A DNA stretch of 64,000 bases from Nonomuraea candida (GTDB lineage Bacteria; Actinomycetota; Actinomycetes; Streptosporangiales; Streptosporangiaceae), in contig NZ_JOAG01000021.1 of assembly GCF_000725485.1 (NCBI RefSeq), forward strand, positions 62,001 through 126,000, read 5' to 3'. This document shows positions 51,076-59,039 of this stretch, piece by piece (position 1 is the stretch's first letter; each line of letters starts with the position of its first letter). A program made the position numbers and the translations under genes. Below the pieces are notes generated by a model. It was not told where the DNA came from and did not search any database. It saw only the letters and a program-made list of their open reading frames with translations.

Positions 51076-51714
51076 TCACTCCCCTCGTACGGCATAGGTC
51101 AGGACCCGCTCGCCGAGCACGCTCTCGGCGACGTCCACCAGCTCCAGCACGGCCTCGGCGATCGCGTCGGGCCGCTCCCCCGCCGCCGTGCGCCGGCCGA
51201 TCTCCGACAGCACCAGCGCGTGCAGGCAGCCGAGGTGCCAGGCCATCACGCGCGGCAGCGGGTCGTCCGGGCCCGCGCCGCTCTCCTCGGCCAGCACCTC
51301 GGCCAGCGCGGCGGTCATCTGGTGGCCCAGGTCCTCCAGCCGGGCGGCCAGCGTGGGCGCGGCCCGCATCATCTCCAGCACCCGCCCGAACCCCGACGTC
51401 AGCCCCACCTGGCGCGCCCGCCCGCGGATCTCCTCGCGCAGCCGCGCCAGCACCGCCCCGGCCGCCGACTCGCCCGGGGCGCGCCCGCGCACGATGTCGG
51501 CCAGCCGCTGCGGCGATGCCTCCTCGGGCGGCAGCACCAGGTCCTCCTTGGCCTGGAAGTAGTTGTAGACGGTGTTGACCGACACCTCGGCGGCGGCCGC
51601 GACCTCGGCGATCGTGACGTTGTCGAAGCCGCGCGCCACGAACAGGCCGATGGCCACGTCGGAGATGCGCCGGCGGGTCTGGCGCTTCTTGCGCTCCCGC
51701 AGTCCTTCCGTCAT
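51076..51714 (-). CDS. TetR-family regulator
   Basis: A 212-residue TetR protein; HTH about 10-60 (RRRISDVAIGLFVARGFDNV, SVNTVYNYFQAKEDL). ATG 51714. The 75-bp gap to the MFS gene is AT-rich, with TGCAA and TTGCA half-sites 12 bp apart, a probable operator. Expected to control itself, the DUF6204 gene and perhaps the exporter behind whose stop it sits. Confidence 0.9.
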   Translation of the reverse strand: MTEGLRERKKRQTRRRISDVAIGLFVARGFDNVTIAEVAAAAEVSVNTVYNYFQAKEDLVLPPEEASPQRLADIVRGRAPGESAAGAVLARLREEIRGRARQVGLTSGFGRVLEMMRAAPTLAARLEDLGHQMTAALAEVLAEESGAGPDDPLPRVMAWHLGCLHALVLSEIGRRTAAGERPDAIAEAVLELVDVAESVLGERVLTYAVRGE

Positions 51715-51789
51715 GGCTCTGGAGCCTACTGCAAATTTGGAGTCGATTGCACTTTTGTAGTTTGTTGCGGTTCTCTCGCGGCCGGGCGG

Positions 51790-53226
51790 TCAGGGGCGGT
51801 AGTCCCGCAGCTCCGGCGTCATCCAGGCGATCACGGCCACGGTCGCCGTGGTGAGCAGGCCGCCGGCGCAGATCACCAGGCGGGCGTCGAGGAGCGAGGC
51901 GGTGGCCCCGTGCAGCAGGTTCGCCAGGTGCGGGCCGCCGAAGAGGACGACGGTGACCGAGCCCTGGATCCGGCCGCGCATGGCGTCGTGGGTGTGCGCC
52001 TGCGTGATGGCGTTGCGGAAGGTGCTCAGCACGAAGTTGACCGCGCCGCCGAGGACGAGCGCCGCCAGGGCGAGCCACAGGTGCGCGGCCAGCCCGAGGA
52101 GCACGAGGGCGGCGCCCCACGCCGCGGCGGCCGCCGCCATGAGCGCGCCGTGACGGCGGGCGCGGGTGAACGTGCCCGAGAACAGGCCGGCCGCGATCAC
52201 TCCGGCGGGGTAGGCGGCGTACAGCAGGCCCAGCTCGGGGCCGCCGCCCTCGGGGCCGCCGAAGACGTGCCGGGCCAGCTCCGGGTACAGGGCCGTCGGC
52301 ATGCCGAAGACCATCGCCGCCAGGTCCACCGCGAGCACCGCCACCAGCAGCCTGCTGCCCGCCAGGTACCGGAAGCCGTCCCGCAGCTGCCCGAGCGTGG
52401 GCCGCCGCCGGGCCGGGCGCGGCTCGGGCCGAGACTCCTGACCGGTGAGCGACGCCGTCGCCGCGCCCTGAACGGCGGGCGGTGCGGGCGGGCACGGCGC
52501 GGACCGGTCGGTGGGCGGTGCGGGCGGGCACGGCGCGGACCGGTCGGTGGGCGGTGCGGGCGGGCGCGGCGCGGACCGGTCGGTGAGTGGTGCGGGCGGG
52601 TGGGGCTCGGGGGGCAGGGCTGGCAGCTTGGCGACGGCCCACACGACGGCGAGCAGCGCGACGGCGTCGAGCAGGAACAGCGTGCCGAGCCCGGCGACCG
52701 GGATCAGCACCCCGGCCAGCATCGGCCCGAGGACCGAACCGGCGTACCGGGTCAGGGAGCTGAGGCTGCCGGCCGCCGCCAGCAGCTCGGCCGGGACCAC
52801 CCGCGGCACCACCGCGCCCATCGTGGTCATGATCGCCCCGAGGGTCAGCCCCTGGCACGCGACCAGCGCCAACAGAGCCGGCACGGACCCGCCGCCCAGC
52901 ACGGCCTGCCCCCAGAGCGCCACGTACGTGAGCGCGAGCCCGCAGTGGGCCGCCAGCAGCAGCCTGCGCCGGTCCATGAGGTCGGCGAGCGCGCCGGACC
53001 ACAGCGCGGACCCGACCAGCGCGACGAGCGACACCGCCCCCGCCGCCCCCACGGCCGCCGACGAGCCGGTCACCGTGAACAACTGCGCCGGCACGGCGAC
53101 CACGCTGAACGAACCACCCACCGCCGACACCGCCGACGCCGTCCACAGACGCCGGTAGGCCGGGACGGCCAGCGGGCGGCGGTCGATCGTGTACGCGCCG
53201 AGCGAGCGCACCGCCGGCGCGGTCAC
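51790..53226 (-). CDS. MFS exporter
   Basis: A 478-residue major-facilitator transporter with 12 predicted helices, of the drug-exporter type (RRLWTASAVSAVGGSFSVVA, GALADLMDRRRLLLAAH between helices 2 and 3). The central cytoplasmic loop is expanded by a 36-bp tandem repeat encoding APPTDRSAPCPP units. GTG 53226 overlaps the stop of the MerR-PP2C gene (GTGA), so the two are coupled. Substrate unknown; the context suggests efflux controlled by a phosphatase-type regulator. Confidence 0.88.
   Translation of the reverse strand: MTAPAVRSLGAYTIDRRPLAVPAYRRLWTASAVSAVGGSFSVVAVPAQLFTVTGSSAAVGAAGAVSLVALVGSALWSGALADLMDRRRLLLAAHCGLALTYVALWGQAVLGGGSVPALLALVACQGLTLGAIMTTMGAVVPRVVPAELLAAAGSLSSLTRYAGSVLGPMLAGVLIPVAGLGTLFLLDAVALLAVVWAVAKLPALPPEPHPPAPLTDRSAPRPPAPPTDRSAPCPPAPPTDRSAPCPPAPPAVQGAATASLTGQESRPEPRPARRRPTLGQLRDGFRYLAGSRLLVAVLAVDLAAMVFGMPTALYPELARHVFGGPEGGGPELGLLYAAYPAGVIAAGLFSGTFTRARRHGALMAAAAAAWGAALVLLGLAAHLWLALAALVLGGAVNFVLSTFRNAITQAHTHDAMRGRIQGSVTVVLFGGPHLANLLHGATASLLDARLVICAGGLLTTATVAVIAWMTPELRDYRP
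52477..52600. repeat. 36-bp in-frame tandem repeat in the MFS gene
   Basis: Three full units (52477-52512, 52513-52548, 52549-52584) and a partial one, with only one or two base differences. Each encodes 12 Pro-rich residues in the loop between the two six-helix halves, where length change is tolerated. Confidence 0.92.
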
Positions 53227-54332
53227 CGCCCGCTCCCGCCGGTCCGGCCGGCGGCCCGCGCCTCCAGGCCGACCACGTCGGCGACCACGCAGGCGATGTT
53301 GTCGGGGGCGCCCGCCGCGTACGCCCGCGCGACCAGCTCGTCGAGCAGCTCCTGCGGGGTGCCGGGCCCGGTCAGCACCTCGCGCAGCGTCCCGGCCGGC
53401 ACCACGGCCGACAGGCCGTCGGAGCACAGCAGGTACCGGTCACCGGCGGCGGCCTCGTGCAGCGACAGCTGGGGCCGGGCGCCGCCCGTGCCGGTGAGCG
53501 CCTGGGCGAGCAGCGCGCGTTGCGGATGCGAGGCCGCCTCCTCCGCCGTGAGCCGGCCCTCGTCCACCAGCCCCTGCACGTAGGTGTGGTCGTGGGTGAT
53601 CTGGAACAGCTCGCCGTCCCGTACGAGGTAGGCCCGCGTGTCGCCGATGTGCACCAGCGCCAGCCGGGACCCCGACCACAGCAGCGCGGTCAGCGTCGTG
53701 ACCGCGTCACCCGACGGAGTGGCGGCGGCGATCTCGCCGACGGCCCGGTCGGCCTCGGCGACCGCGTCGGCCAGCGCGCCGAGCAGGTCCTCGGCGGGCA
53801 CGGCCAGCGTCTCCAGCGGCTTGAGCGCGTCCACCGCCGCCGCGCTCGCGAGGTCCCCGCCGGGGGTGGCCCCGTCGGCCACCGCCAGCAGCCGGGGGCC
53901 GGCGTAGGCGGTGTCCTGGTTGCTCGTCCTGACCAGGCCCGACTCGGACCGGGCGGCGTAACGGACCCCGAGCGCGGTCGCCGTCTCTTGCACGGTGCTC
54001 CCTCTCCCCGACAGGTAGTCGACGAGGAAGGTGGCCAGCTCGCCGCGGGCGGCGGTCTCCGCCAGCACCTGCTGCCAGTAGGCGGCGATCTCCCCGGCCG
54101 CGTCGGCCGCCGGCAGGTCGCACACCCGCCGGATCCGCGCCAGCGGCATGTCCAGCCGCCGCAGCCACACGATCAGCCTGGCCCGCTCCAGCTGCGCCGG
54201 ATCGTAGAACCGGTAGCCCGACTCGCCGTCCACCGCGGCCGGTCGCAGCAGCCCGAGCTCGTCATAGAGCCGCAGGGCCTTCGGGGACAATCCCGCCGCC
54301 CGGGCGAACGCCCCGATCGTCAGCAGCCGCAC
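53223..54332 (-). CDS. MerR-PP2C fusion: DNA-binding domain joined to Ser/Thr phosphatase
   Basis: A 369-residue two-domain protein. MerR HTH at 1-70 (LLTIGAFARAAGLSPKALRL, GYRFYDPAQLERARL), a short helix, then a PP2C-type phosphatase from about 125: SNQDTAYAGPRLLAVADGAT holds the metal-binding Asp-Gly, followed by HIGDTRAYLVRDGELFQITH, LLCSDGLSAVV and APDNIACVV. GTG 54332 is chosen with AGGAGG upstream at good spacing. It is coupled to the MFS exporter. DNA binding controlled by, or directing, dephosphorylation is implied; substrate and ligand are unknown. Confidence 0.85.
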   Translation of the reverse strand: MRLLTIGAFARAAGLSPKALRLYDELGLLRPAAVDGESGYRFYDPAQLERARLIVWLRRLDMPLARIRRVCDLPAADAAGEIAAYWQQVLAETAARGELATFLVDYLSGRGSTVQETATALGVRYAARSESGLVRTSNQDTAYAGPRLLAVADGATPGGDLASAAAVDALKPLETLAVPAEDLLGALADAVAEADRAVGEIAAATPSGDAVTTLTALLWSGSRLALVHIGDTRAYLVRDGELFQITHDHTYVQGLVDEGRLTAEEAASHPQRALLAQALTGTGGARPQLSLHEAAAGDRYLLCSDGLSAVVPAGTLREVLTGPGTPQELLDELVARAYAAGAPDNIACVVADVVGLEARAAGRTGGSGR

Positions 54333-54531
54333 CACTCCTCCTCGTCCCGGCCACCGTGGCCGGTGCCGCCGATGCTGATGCTTCACCCAGGGGAAAGGTC
54401 AACCCCTTCGCCCGCCCGCCCGGGCCTGGCCGACGCGACCACAGCCCCACCCGGGCCTGGCCGACGCGACCGCAGCCCCGCCCGGACCCGGCCGGCGCGA
54501 CCGCAGCGCAGGCCGGGGCCGGACCGCAGGC

Positions 54532-54918
54532 TCACGCGGCTCCGCCCCGCCGTCCCGGGGGATGCACGCCGGTCAGGGCCAGGGTGAGCAGCCGGTCGGC
54601 CTGGGCCGCGCCGTCGGGCTCCTGCTCAGCGGCCAGGGCGATGGCGTTGACGAGCTTGAGCAGGCCGGTGATGGAGACGCCGAATCGTACGGCGTCCGCG
54701 CGGCGGGCGCGGTCCAGCAGGCCCGCCCCGGCGTCGGTGATCATCGTATGGCAGGTGGCGCCCAGCGTCTCCATGCCGTCCCTGGCGCCGCGCATCAGCG
54801 ACAGGGCCAGGCCCCGGTTCGACACGGCATGAGTGGTGGCGGCCCGCAGCCAGGTCACCAGAGCGGCCCCGGGATCGGCGGCGTCGGCCGGCTCGGCGGC
54901 ACGCCCGGTCTCCTTCAT
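54532..54918 (-). pseudogene. TetR-type regulator lacking its DNA-binding domain
   Basis: A 128-residue frame matching only the C-terminal ligand domain of an SbtR-like TetR protein (DPGAALVTWLRAATTHAVSN, KLVNAIALAAEQEPD, RLLTLALTGVHPP). The N-terminal HTH (about 60 residues) is absent, and upstream DNA encodes unrelated fragments, so I read it as a truncated gene. ATG 54918 is only the first available codon. A stand-alone ligand domain is possible but unlikely. Confidence 0.6.
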
Positions 54919-55392
54919 GGAGAACTACGCCGGCGCCTGCCACCTGCGCGACGGCACCGTGGCCACCGCGTTCGCCGCCCCCGATCACAACGTTCGCGCA
55001 GATCAGTGAGGACTTCGCCTACGCCTACACCTGGCTCAACGAGCGCGGCTACCGTGCCGACGTCGCCTTCACCCGCGCGCCGCACCCCGGGCTGATGGAC
55101 CTGTGCACCTGGCTGTGGCGGACCGGCGCGGCCCTGATCGCCGGCTTCCTGGCCGCCCGGCTGGATCGAGCGTAAGTCGCAACGGAGAGACTCTGGAGAA
55201 CGGGAGATCGACAGGCGAGACTCCTCTAGGAGCGCGTGCGTGAGCTTGCCGGCCCGACATCGTCGGCGCCGGGCGGGCCGATGGCGCCCCTGCCGGCGAC
55301 CGGTTCCGGCCGGGGTGCCGGGTCTGTCCTGGTGACCGCCGCAGGGCGTCGTACGACGCTGCCCGGTACGACCAGACACCACGGAGGACATC
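54919..55392. other. 474-bp decayed region
   Basis: Two short plus-strand coding-like pieces: ENYAGACHLRDGTVATAFAA from 54918 (ending at 55010), then in another frame TFAQISEDFAYAYTWLNERG to a TAA at 55173-55175. Both have gene-like third-position GC but no proper start or homologue I know. Beyond 55176 come GAGACTC repeats and a 14-bp palindrome (55346-55359) in front of the DUF899 gene. Likely scar of a deletion that also removed the TetR HTH. Confidence 0.4.
55346..55359. promoter_or_regulatory. 14-bp palindrome upstream of the DUF899 gene
   Basis: GCGTCGTACGACGC is perfect, followed 5 bp later by a related GGTACGAC half-site, 34-47 bp before ATG 55393. Candidate repressor site. Confidence 0.45.
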
Positions 55393-56175
55393 ATGACGAC
55401 CCGACCGAGTGACTCGACCAGCGCGTTGCCCGGCCGCCCGCCCATCGTCGACCTGGCCACCTGGCAGGCCGCCCGCGACGAGCTCCTGGTCCGCGAGAAG
55501 GCCCACACGCGCGAGGGCGACGCCATCGCCGCGGCCCGCCGCCGGCTGCCGATGGTGGAGTTCGACGGGACGGTGAAGGTCATCGGACCCCAGGGCCCGG
55601 TCCCGTTCCTGGAGCTTTTCCAGGGACGCAACGAGCTCCTGGTCTACAAGCACATGTGGCACGACGGCGCACCGCACCAGGGGCAGTGCGAGGGCTGCAC
55701 CACCATGGCCTGGAACCTGAAGGACGCCCTCTATCTCAACGCCCGCGGCGTCTCGTTCGCGATCGTGACCACGGGCCCGTGGGACGAGGTGGCTCCCTTC
55801 GTCGAGTTCATGGGCTACACCCACCCCTGGTACTCCGTGCGCGACGTGGCCGAGCCGATCGGCGGCGGCATGGCGGCCATCGCCTGTTACCTGCGGGAGG
55901 GTGACCGAACGTTCCTCACGTACTCCACCGGGGGCCGCGGCAACGAGCCGGCCAACGGGACCTTCGCCCTGCTCGACATGACGCCCTACGGGCGCGGCGA
56001 GACCTGGGAGGACAAGCCCGAGGGCTGGCCGGAGGGGAGCCACGCGTGCTGGTACTGGCGCACGGACGCGGACGGGAACGCCACCTGGGGCCCGACCAGC
56101 CGCCCCGTGCCGCAGTGGACCCGCCCGGGCGCGACCCCCGTGGAGACCCTGGGCCGCCACGGCGACTGCCACTGA
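55393..56175 (+). CDS. DUF899 thioredoxin-like protein
   Basis: A 260-residue DUF899 protein (thioredoxin-like fold, function unknown; annotated at times as dithiol-disulfide isomerase). LATWQAARDELLVREKAHTR at the start, KHMWHDG, GQCEGCTTMAWNL with two Cys spaced C-E-G-C, and PWYSVRD are family landmarks. ATG 55393 has GGAGG 5 bp upstream. Cytoplasmic. A 14-bp tandem repeat begins at its stop codon. Confidence 0.88.
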   Translation: MTTRPSDSTSALPGRPPIVDLATWQAARDELLVREKAHTREGDAIAAARRRLPMVEFDGTVKVIGPQGPVPFLELFQGRNELLVYKHMWHDGAPHQGQCEGCTTMAWNLKDALYLNARGVSFAIVTTGPWDEVAPFVEFMGYTHPWYSVRDVAEPIGGGMAAIACYLREGDRTFLTYSTGGRGNEPANGTFALLDMTPYGRGETWEDKPEGWPEGSHACWYWRTDADGNATWGPTSRPVPQWTRPGATPVETLGRHGDCH

Positions 56176-56257
56176 ACCGGCACCACTGAACCAGCACGGC
56201 CGAACCAACACGGCCGAACCAACACGGCCGAACCAGCACGACTGAGCCGGCACGACT
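56174..56257. repeat. 6 x 14-bp tandem repeat at the DUF899 stop
   Basis: Six head-to-tail units of the form GAACCAACACGGCC (56174-56257), two identical and the others with two to five changes. The first unit starts on the second base of the TGA stop. 14 bp is not a codon multiple, so it is noncoding. Confidence 0.92.
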
Positions 56258-56268
56258 GAGCCGAGAAC

Positions 56269-56295
56269 CCCGGGCCTGACCCCTCTGGGCCCGGG
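56269..56295. terminator. GC-rich stem-loop after the 14-bp repeat
   Basis: CCGGGCC (56270-56276) pairs with GGCCCGG (56288-56294) around an 11-nt loop. No U-tract. The remaining ~195 bp to the GNAT gene are GC-rich with short repeats and no gene. Confidence 0.45.
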
Positions 56296-56491
56296 CCTTC
56301 CGGACGAGAGCCGTCCGGACCGGAACCCTCGGACCCGAGACCCCGGAACGCCGGCGGCCCCGACGACGGCCCGGCGGCGGCTGGGGGCGGCTGGGGGCGG
56401 TCCGGGGGTCACGGGTGCGCCGAACAAGCCGCGCGCTCCCCGGCGCGTGCTCCTCGCTCCCGATCCGCGATCCGTGGGCCGCGATTCGCGG

Positions 56492-57025
56492 TCAGAGGTG
56501 GCGGATCCGTACGGTGTTGAGCACCGCTCGGCCGTCCTTTTCCGACTTGTACTCCCCCACCTTGACGTATCCGTGCCTGTCATAGATGCGGTCCAGCTCA
56601 GGACTGCCGGCCCAGTGGTCGAGGCCCACGCCGGGGGCGCCCTGCGCCTCCGCCCGGCGGGACGCCTCCCGCAGCAGCGCCTCCCCCGCCCCGCGACCGG
56701 CAGGTCCGCGGGCGGACATGACCGTGTGCACGAATAAGGCCCCTGGCGGGAGCAGGCCGGACGGGATGTGCGGCGGGACCGCCGGCGCCAGGGCCAGGAC
56801 GCCCACGGGGGCGCCGCCCCGCTCGGCCACCGTGATGACGCCCCGCGACGTCCACTCCGTGAGGTTGTTCTCGAAGCCGGGGATCCGGGAGAAGGGCACC
56901 GTGCCCCACTGCTCGGTCCGGCCCCGCGCGACGAGCCAGGCGAGGATGGAGTCCATCAGGGAGAGCAGGGCGGGAACGTCTCGCGTCGTCGCCGGGCGCA
57001 AGGTGAGGTGTTGATCGTCCGACAT
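56492..57025 (-). CDS. GNAT-family N-acetyltransferase
   Basis: A 177-residue acetyltransferase: LRPATTRDVPALLSLMDSIL at the start, LFVHTVMSARGPAGRGAGEA (acetyl-CoA loop) and GLDHWAGSPELDRIYDRHGY near the end. ATG 57025. Divergent from a MarR gene across 59 bp with a CTTTAGA/TCTAAGG dyad, so it is probably MarR-controlled. Acceptor unknown; a toxic amine or antibiotic is plausible. Confidence 0.88.
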   Translation of the reverse strand: MSDDQHLTLRPATTRDVPALLSLMDSILAWLVARGRTEQWGTVPFSRIPGFENNLTEWTSRGVITVAERGGAPVGVLALAPAVPPHIPSGLLPPGALFVHTVMSARGPAGRGAGEALLREASRRAEAQGAPGVGLDHWAGSPELDRIYDRHGYVKVGEYKSEKDGRAVLNTVRIRHL

Positions 57026-57062
57026 ACTCGCCTTCCTGAGGGTAGGATGCGGGCGAAGAAAA

Positions 57063-57078
57063 CTTTAGATTTCTAAGG
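57063..57078. promoter_or_regulatory. MarR operator candidate
   Basis: CTTTAGA-TT-TCTAAGG, one mismatch, AT-rich, 7 bp before the TTG start of the MarR gene and 38 bp before the divergent GNAT start. A further TTAGA follows at 57080. Confidence 0.6.
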
Positions 57079-57084
57079 GTTAGA

Positions 57085-57549
57085 TTGTCAAAGCAAACCT
57101 TGATCGAAGCCGTCACCAAGGCTGTGCAGGATCTGCAGGACGCGACCGACGTCATGGACGAGCGCGCCGCCCGCCGCCTCGGGATCAACCGCACCGATCT
57201 GCGGTGCCTGAGCCGGTTGAGCGCGCGCGGGCCCCTGACGGCCAGCGAGCTGGCGACGGCCGCGGGGCTCACCGGAGGCGCCATGACCACCGTCATCGAC
57301 CGCTTGGAGCAGGCCGGCCTCGCCCGGCGCAGCCGCGACTCCGCCGACCGGCGCCGCGTCCTGGTTCATCTGACCGAGCGGGCCGAGCAGGTGAGCGCCG
57401 AGATCTGGGGGCCCGTCCTCGACGACGCCCGCGTGGAGCTGGGCAGGTTCAGCCTGGCGGAGCTGTCGGTGATCGAGAGGTTCCTGTCACTCGCCCTGAA
57501 GAACCAGCAGGACCACGCGGACCGCCTGCGCGGCGCACGACCTCACTGA
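57085..57549 (+). CDS. MarR-family regulator
   Basis: A 154-residue MarR protein with HTH at about 50-105 (LTASELATAAGLTGGAMTTV, ARRSRDSADRRRVLVHLT). No ATG or GTG fits the conserved start; TTG 57085 with AAGGG upstream is the best choice. Divergent from the GNAT gene and likely its repressor. Confidence 0.85.
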   Translation: MSKQTLIEAVTKAVQDLQDATDVMDERAARRLGINRTDLRCLSRLSARGPLTASELATAAGLTGGAMTTVIDRLEQAGLARRSRDSADRRRVLVHLTERAEQVSAEIWGPVLDDARVELGRFSLAELSVIERFLSLALKNQQDHADRLRGARPH

Positions 57550-57562
57550 CCTGATCGGCTGT

Positions 57563-57709
57563 CCGCACGTGCGGCGGCCGGCCGACTCCGGTGGTGGGCA
57601 AGGTGAGGAGAGTGGTCAGCGCACGCAACTGCGGGCGGTGGGATCTCTGTGGCGCCGGGCCCGGACGCACTATCAGCATACGTCCCACCTGTCCCTTCTG
57701 CCACAGAGA
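57563..57709. ncRNA. Possible structured element between convergent genes
   Basis: After a CCGCACGTGCGG palindrome (57563-57574), four segments are arranged A-B-A'-B': GGTGGGA (57637-57643), TCTCTGTGGC (57644-57653), TCCCACC (57683-57689) and GCCACAGAGA (57700-57709), where A pairs with A' and B with B', both perfectly. Inside is CCGGGCCCGG. This is a pseudoknot or a two-state switch layout. It may be only a compound terminator. Confidence 0.3.
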
Positions 57710-57722
57710 CACCCAGGGAAGA

Positions 57723-58541
57723 TCAGTTCAACAGCGGGACGAGCTGCTCTTCCTCATAGTCCAGATGGGCCTCCAGCTCCCCGGTGAGCCGGTTCACCTC
57801 AGCGAGCAGGTCCGGCGGGGCGACGTCGTCGGCGGCCAGGAGGTCCTGGAGCTCGCCGAGCAGCCGCGCGATCACCTCGTGCTCGGCGCGCAGCCGTGCC
57901 ATCACGGGGGCCAGCTCGGGGTGGCGGTTCTCCAGCGAGGGGAACATGAAGCCGTCCTCGCGCGAGTGGTGTGTGTGCAGCCCCTGGCACATGGTCAGGC
58001 AGTTGACCCGGAGCTGGGCGGCCAGGCGCGGCCCCGAGGCGGCGACCTCGCGGCGGATCAGGGCCAGCTCCTTGCGGAAGGCGTCGTGGATGGTGATCAG
58101 CGCGTCGCCGAGGCGGCCGGAGGGCGGCCCGGCGTCGATCGGCTCCAGCGCCACGACCGGCAGGGTGCGGCCCGACCTCTTCTCGTACGCGGCCCAGCCC
58201 GGGTCCACCTCGACCGCGCGGGCGAACAGGCGGTCGCGCTCCTCGCCTTCGAGGACGACGGCCTTGGCCTGGTACGTCATGATGCCGTCCTCGACCGTCA
58301 CCTGCGGGTTGGCGCGCAGGTTGTGGAACCAGGCCGGATGCCGGGGAGAGCCGCCGGCCGAGGCGATGACGAGGAGGCGGTCGCCGTCGGGCAGGTAGCC
58401 CATCGGCGTCGTGCGCGGGGTTCCCGTCCGGGCGCCGACGGTGGTCAGCAGGAGCAGCCTGCCCCCCTCGAAGGGGCCGCCGACCTGCCCTTTGCTGGCG
58501 CGGAACTCGTCGATGACCTGCTGGTTGAAGTCCATGGGCAT
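57723..58541 (-). CDS. Nitroreductase (DUF385)-hemerythrin fusion
   Basis: A 272-residue two-domain protein. Residues ~1-130 are a DUF385/deazaflavin (F420)-dependent nitroreductase-like split barrel (LLLLTTVGARTGTPRTTPMG, PAWFHNLRANPQVTVEDG). Residues ~145-272 are a hemerythrin HHE four-helix domain with iron ligands in TIHDAFRKEL, HTHHSREDGFMFP, LRAEHEVI and HLDYEEE. A redox enzyme joined to an oxygen/NO-binding di-iron domain suggests a sensor or detoxifier. ATG 58541, with the ATG two codons on (58535) as alternative. Promoter-like TTGACA lies at 58787-58792. Confidence 0.87.
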   Translation of the reverse strand: MPMDFNQQVIDEFRASKGQVGGPFEGGRLLLLTTVGARTGTPRTTPMGYLPDGDRLLVIASAGGSPRHPAWFHNLRANPQVTVEDGIMTYQAKAVVLEGEERDRLFARAVEVDPGWAAYEKRSGRTLPVVALEPIDAGPPSGRLGDALITIHDAFRKELALIRREVAASGPRLAAQLRVNCLTMCQGLHTHHSREDGFMFPSLENRHPELAPVMARLRAEHEVIARLLGELQDLLAADDVAPPDLLAEVNRLTGELEAHLDYEEEQLVPLLN

Positions 58542-59039
58542 GCGGTGATCAATCTCCTTGCGGGTGTCGATGACATGGGACGACCCGCGCGGGCATGCCG
58601 GCGCGCGGGTGTCTACGACACCAGCGCGGGCATGGGAGGACGCGCGGGCCCGGTGTGCTCAGGCACGACCGATGGTGTGAGTGGCCATGGCGTCATCCCC
58701 TTTGATCCGGCGCCTCCATGCCCCCGCCGTCTCCCCGGCCGGCGACACGCGACGCGGCGATCATTACGCACACATCCCGCCGACCCTGTCAAGTCGGCTT
58801 GATCGGCCTCCCGAACGCCGCCATCCGCGCGCGCCCTGCGCGGTGAGGAGCTGGTCAGCCCGAATGCCGGGGGCACCTGACCATGCGAGGGGACGAGCGA
58901 CGAAGGCGCGCAGCGGATCCGGCAACTGGAAGAGCGCGTGCAAGAGCTGGAGGCCGGCCGGGGTCGCGAGCGCGACGCGTTCAGGAGCCGGTGGGGGACG
59001 TGTCATCACCTGCGGACATGGCATGGCAGGATCGCGGTC
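58542..59039. other. 498-bp region between divergent genes
   Basis: Contains the promoter-like pair for the nitroreductase gene (58761-58792); a 9-codon minus-strand ORF (58659-58688, MATHTIGRA) with GATG-type upstream, too small to judge; and, on the plus strand at about 58908-59000, a coiled-coil-like stretch (EGAQRIRQLEERVQELEA) in frame with the MBL gene but without a start codon, probably a gene remnant. Confidence 0.4.
58761..58792 (-). promoter_or_regulatory. Promoter-like element with 20-bp spacer
   Basis: A consensus TTGACA (58792-58787) and TAATGA (58766-58761) on the minus strand, 20 bp apart, about 220 bp before the nitroreductase gene. The long spacer is suboptimal for housekeeping sigma and would suit a MerR-type activator, but no dyad is visible in it. 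Confidence 0.4.

Noticed and set aside
54400..54531. GACGCGACC/GGCCTGG repeats as a small gene or attachment site
   Set aside because: Short diverged GC repeats only; no integrase and no matching copy elsewhere in the window.
56174..56257. 14-bp units as iterons of an origin
   Set aside because: No replication gene, no AT-rich region, and the units start inside a stop codon; a tandem slippage product fits better.
57591..57722. Plus-strand frame with CGRWDLCGAG and CPFCHRD, like a zinc ribbon
   Set aside because: No start with a ribosome site, it continues antisense into the nitroreductase gene, and the Cys pattern lies on the inverted repeats.
58613..58876. 87-residue minus-strand frame in front of the nitroreductase gene
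   Set aside because: Low-complexity composition without recognisable features; it overlaps a promoter-like element.
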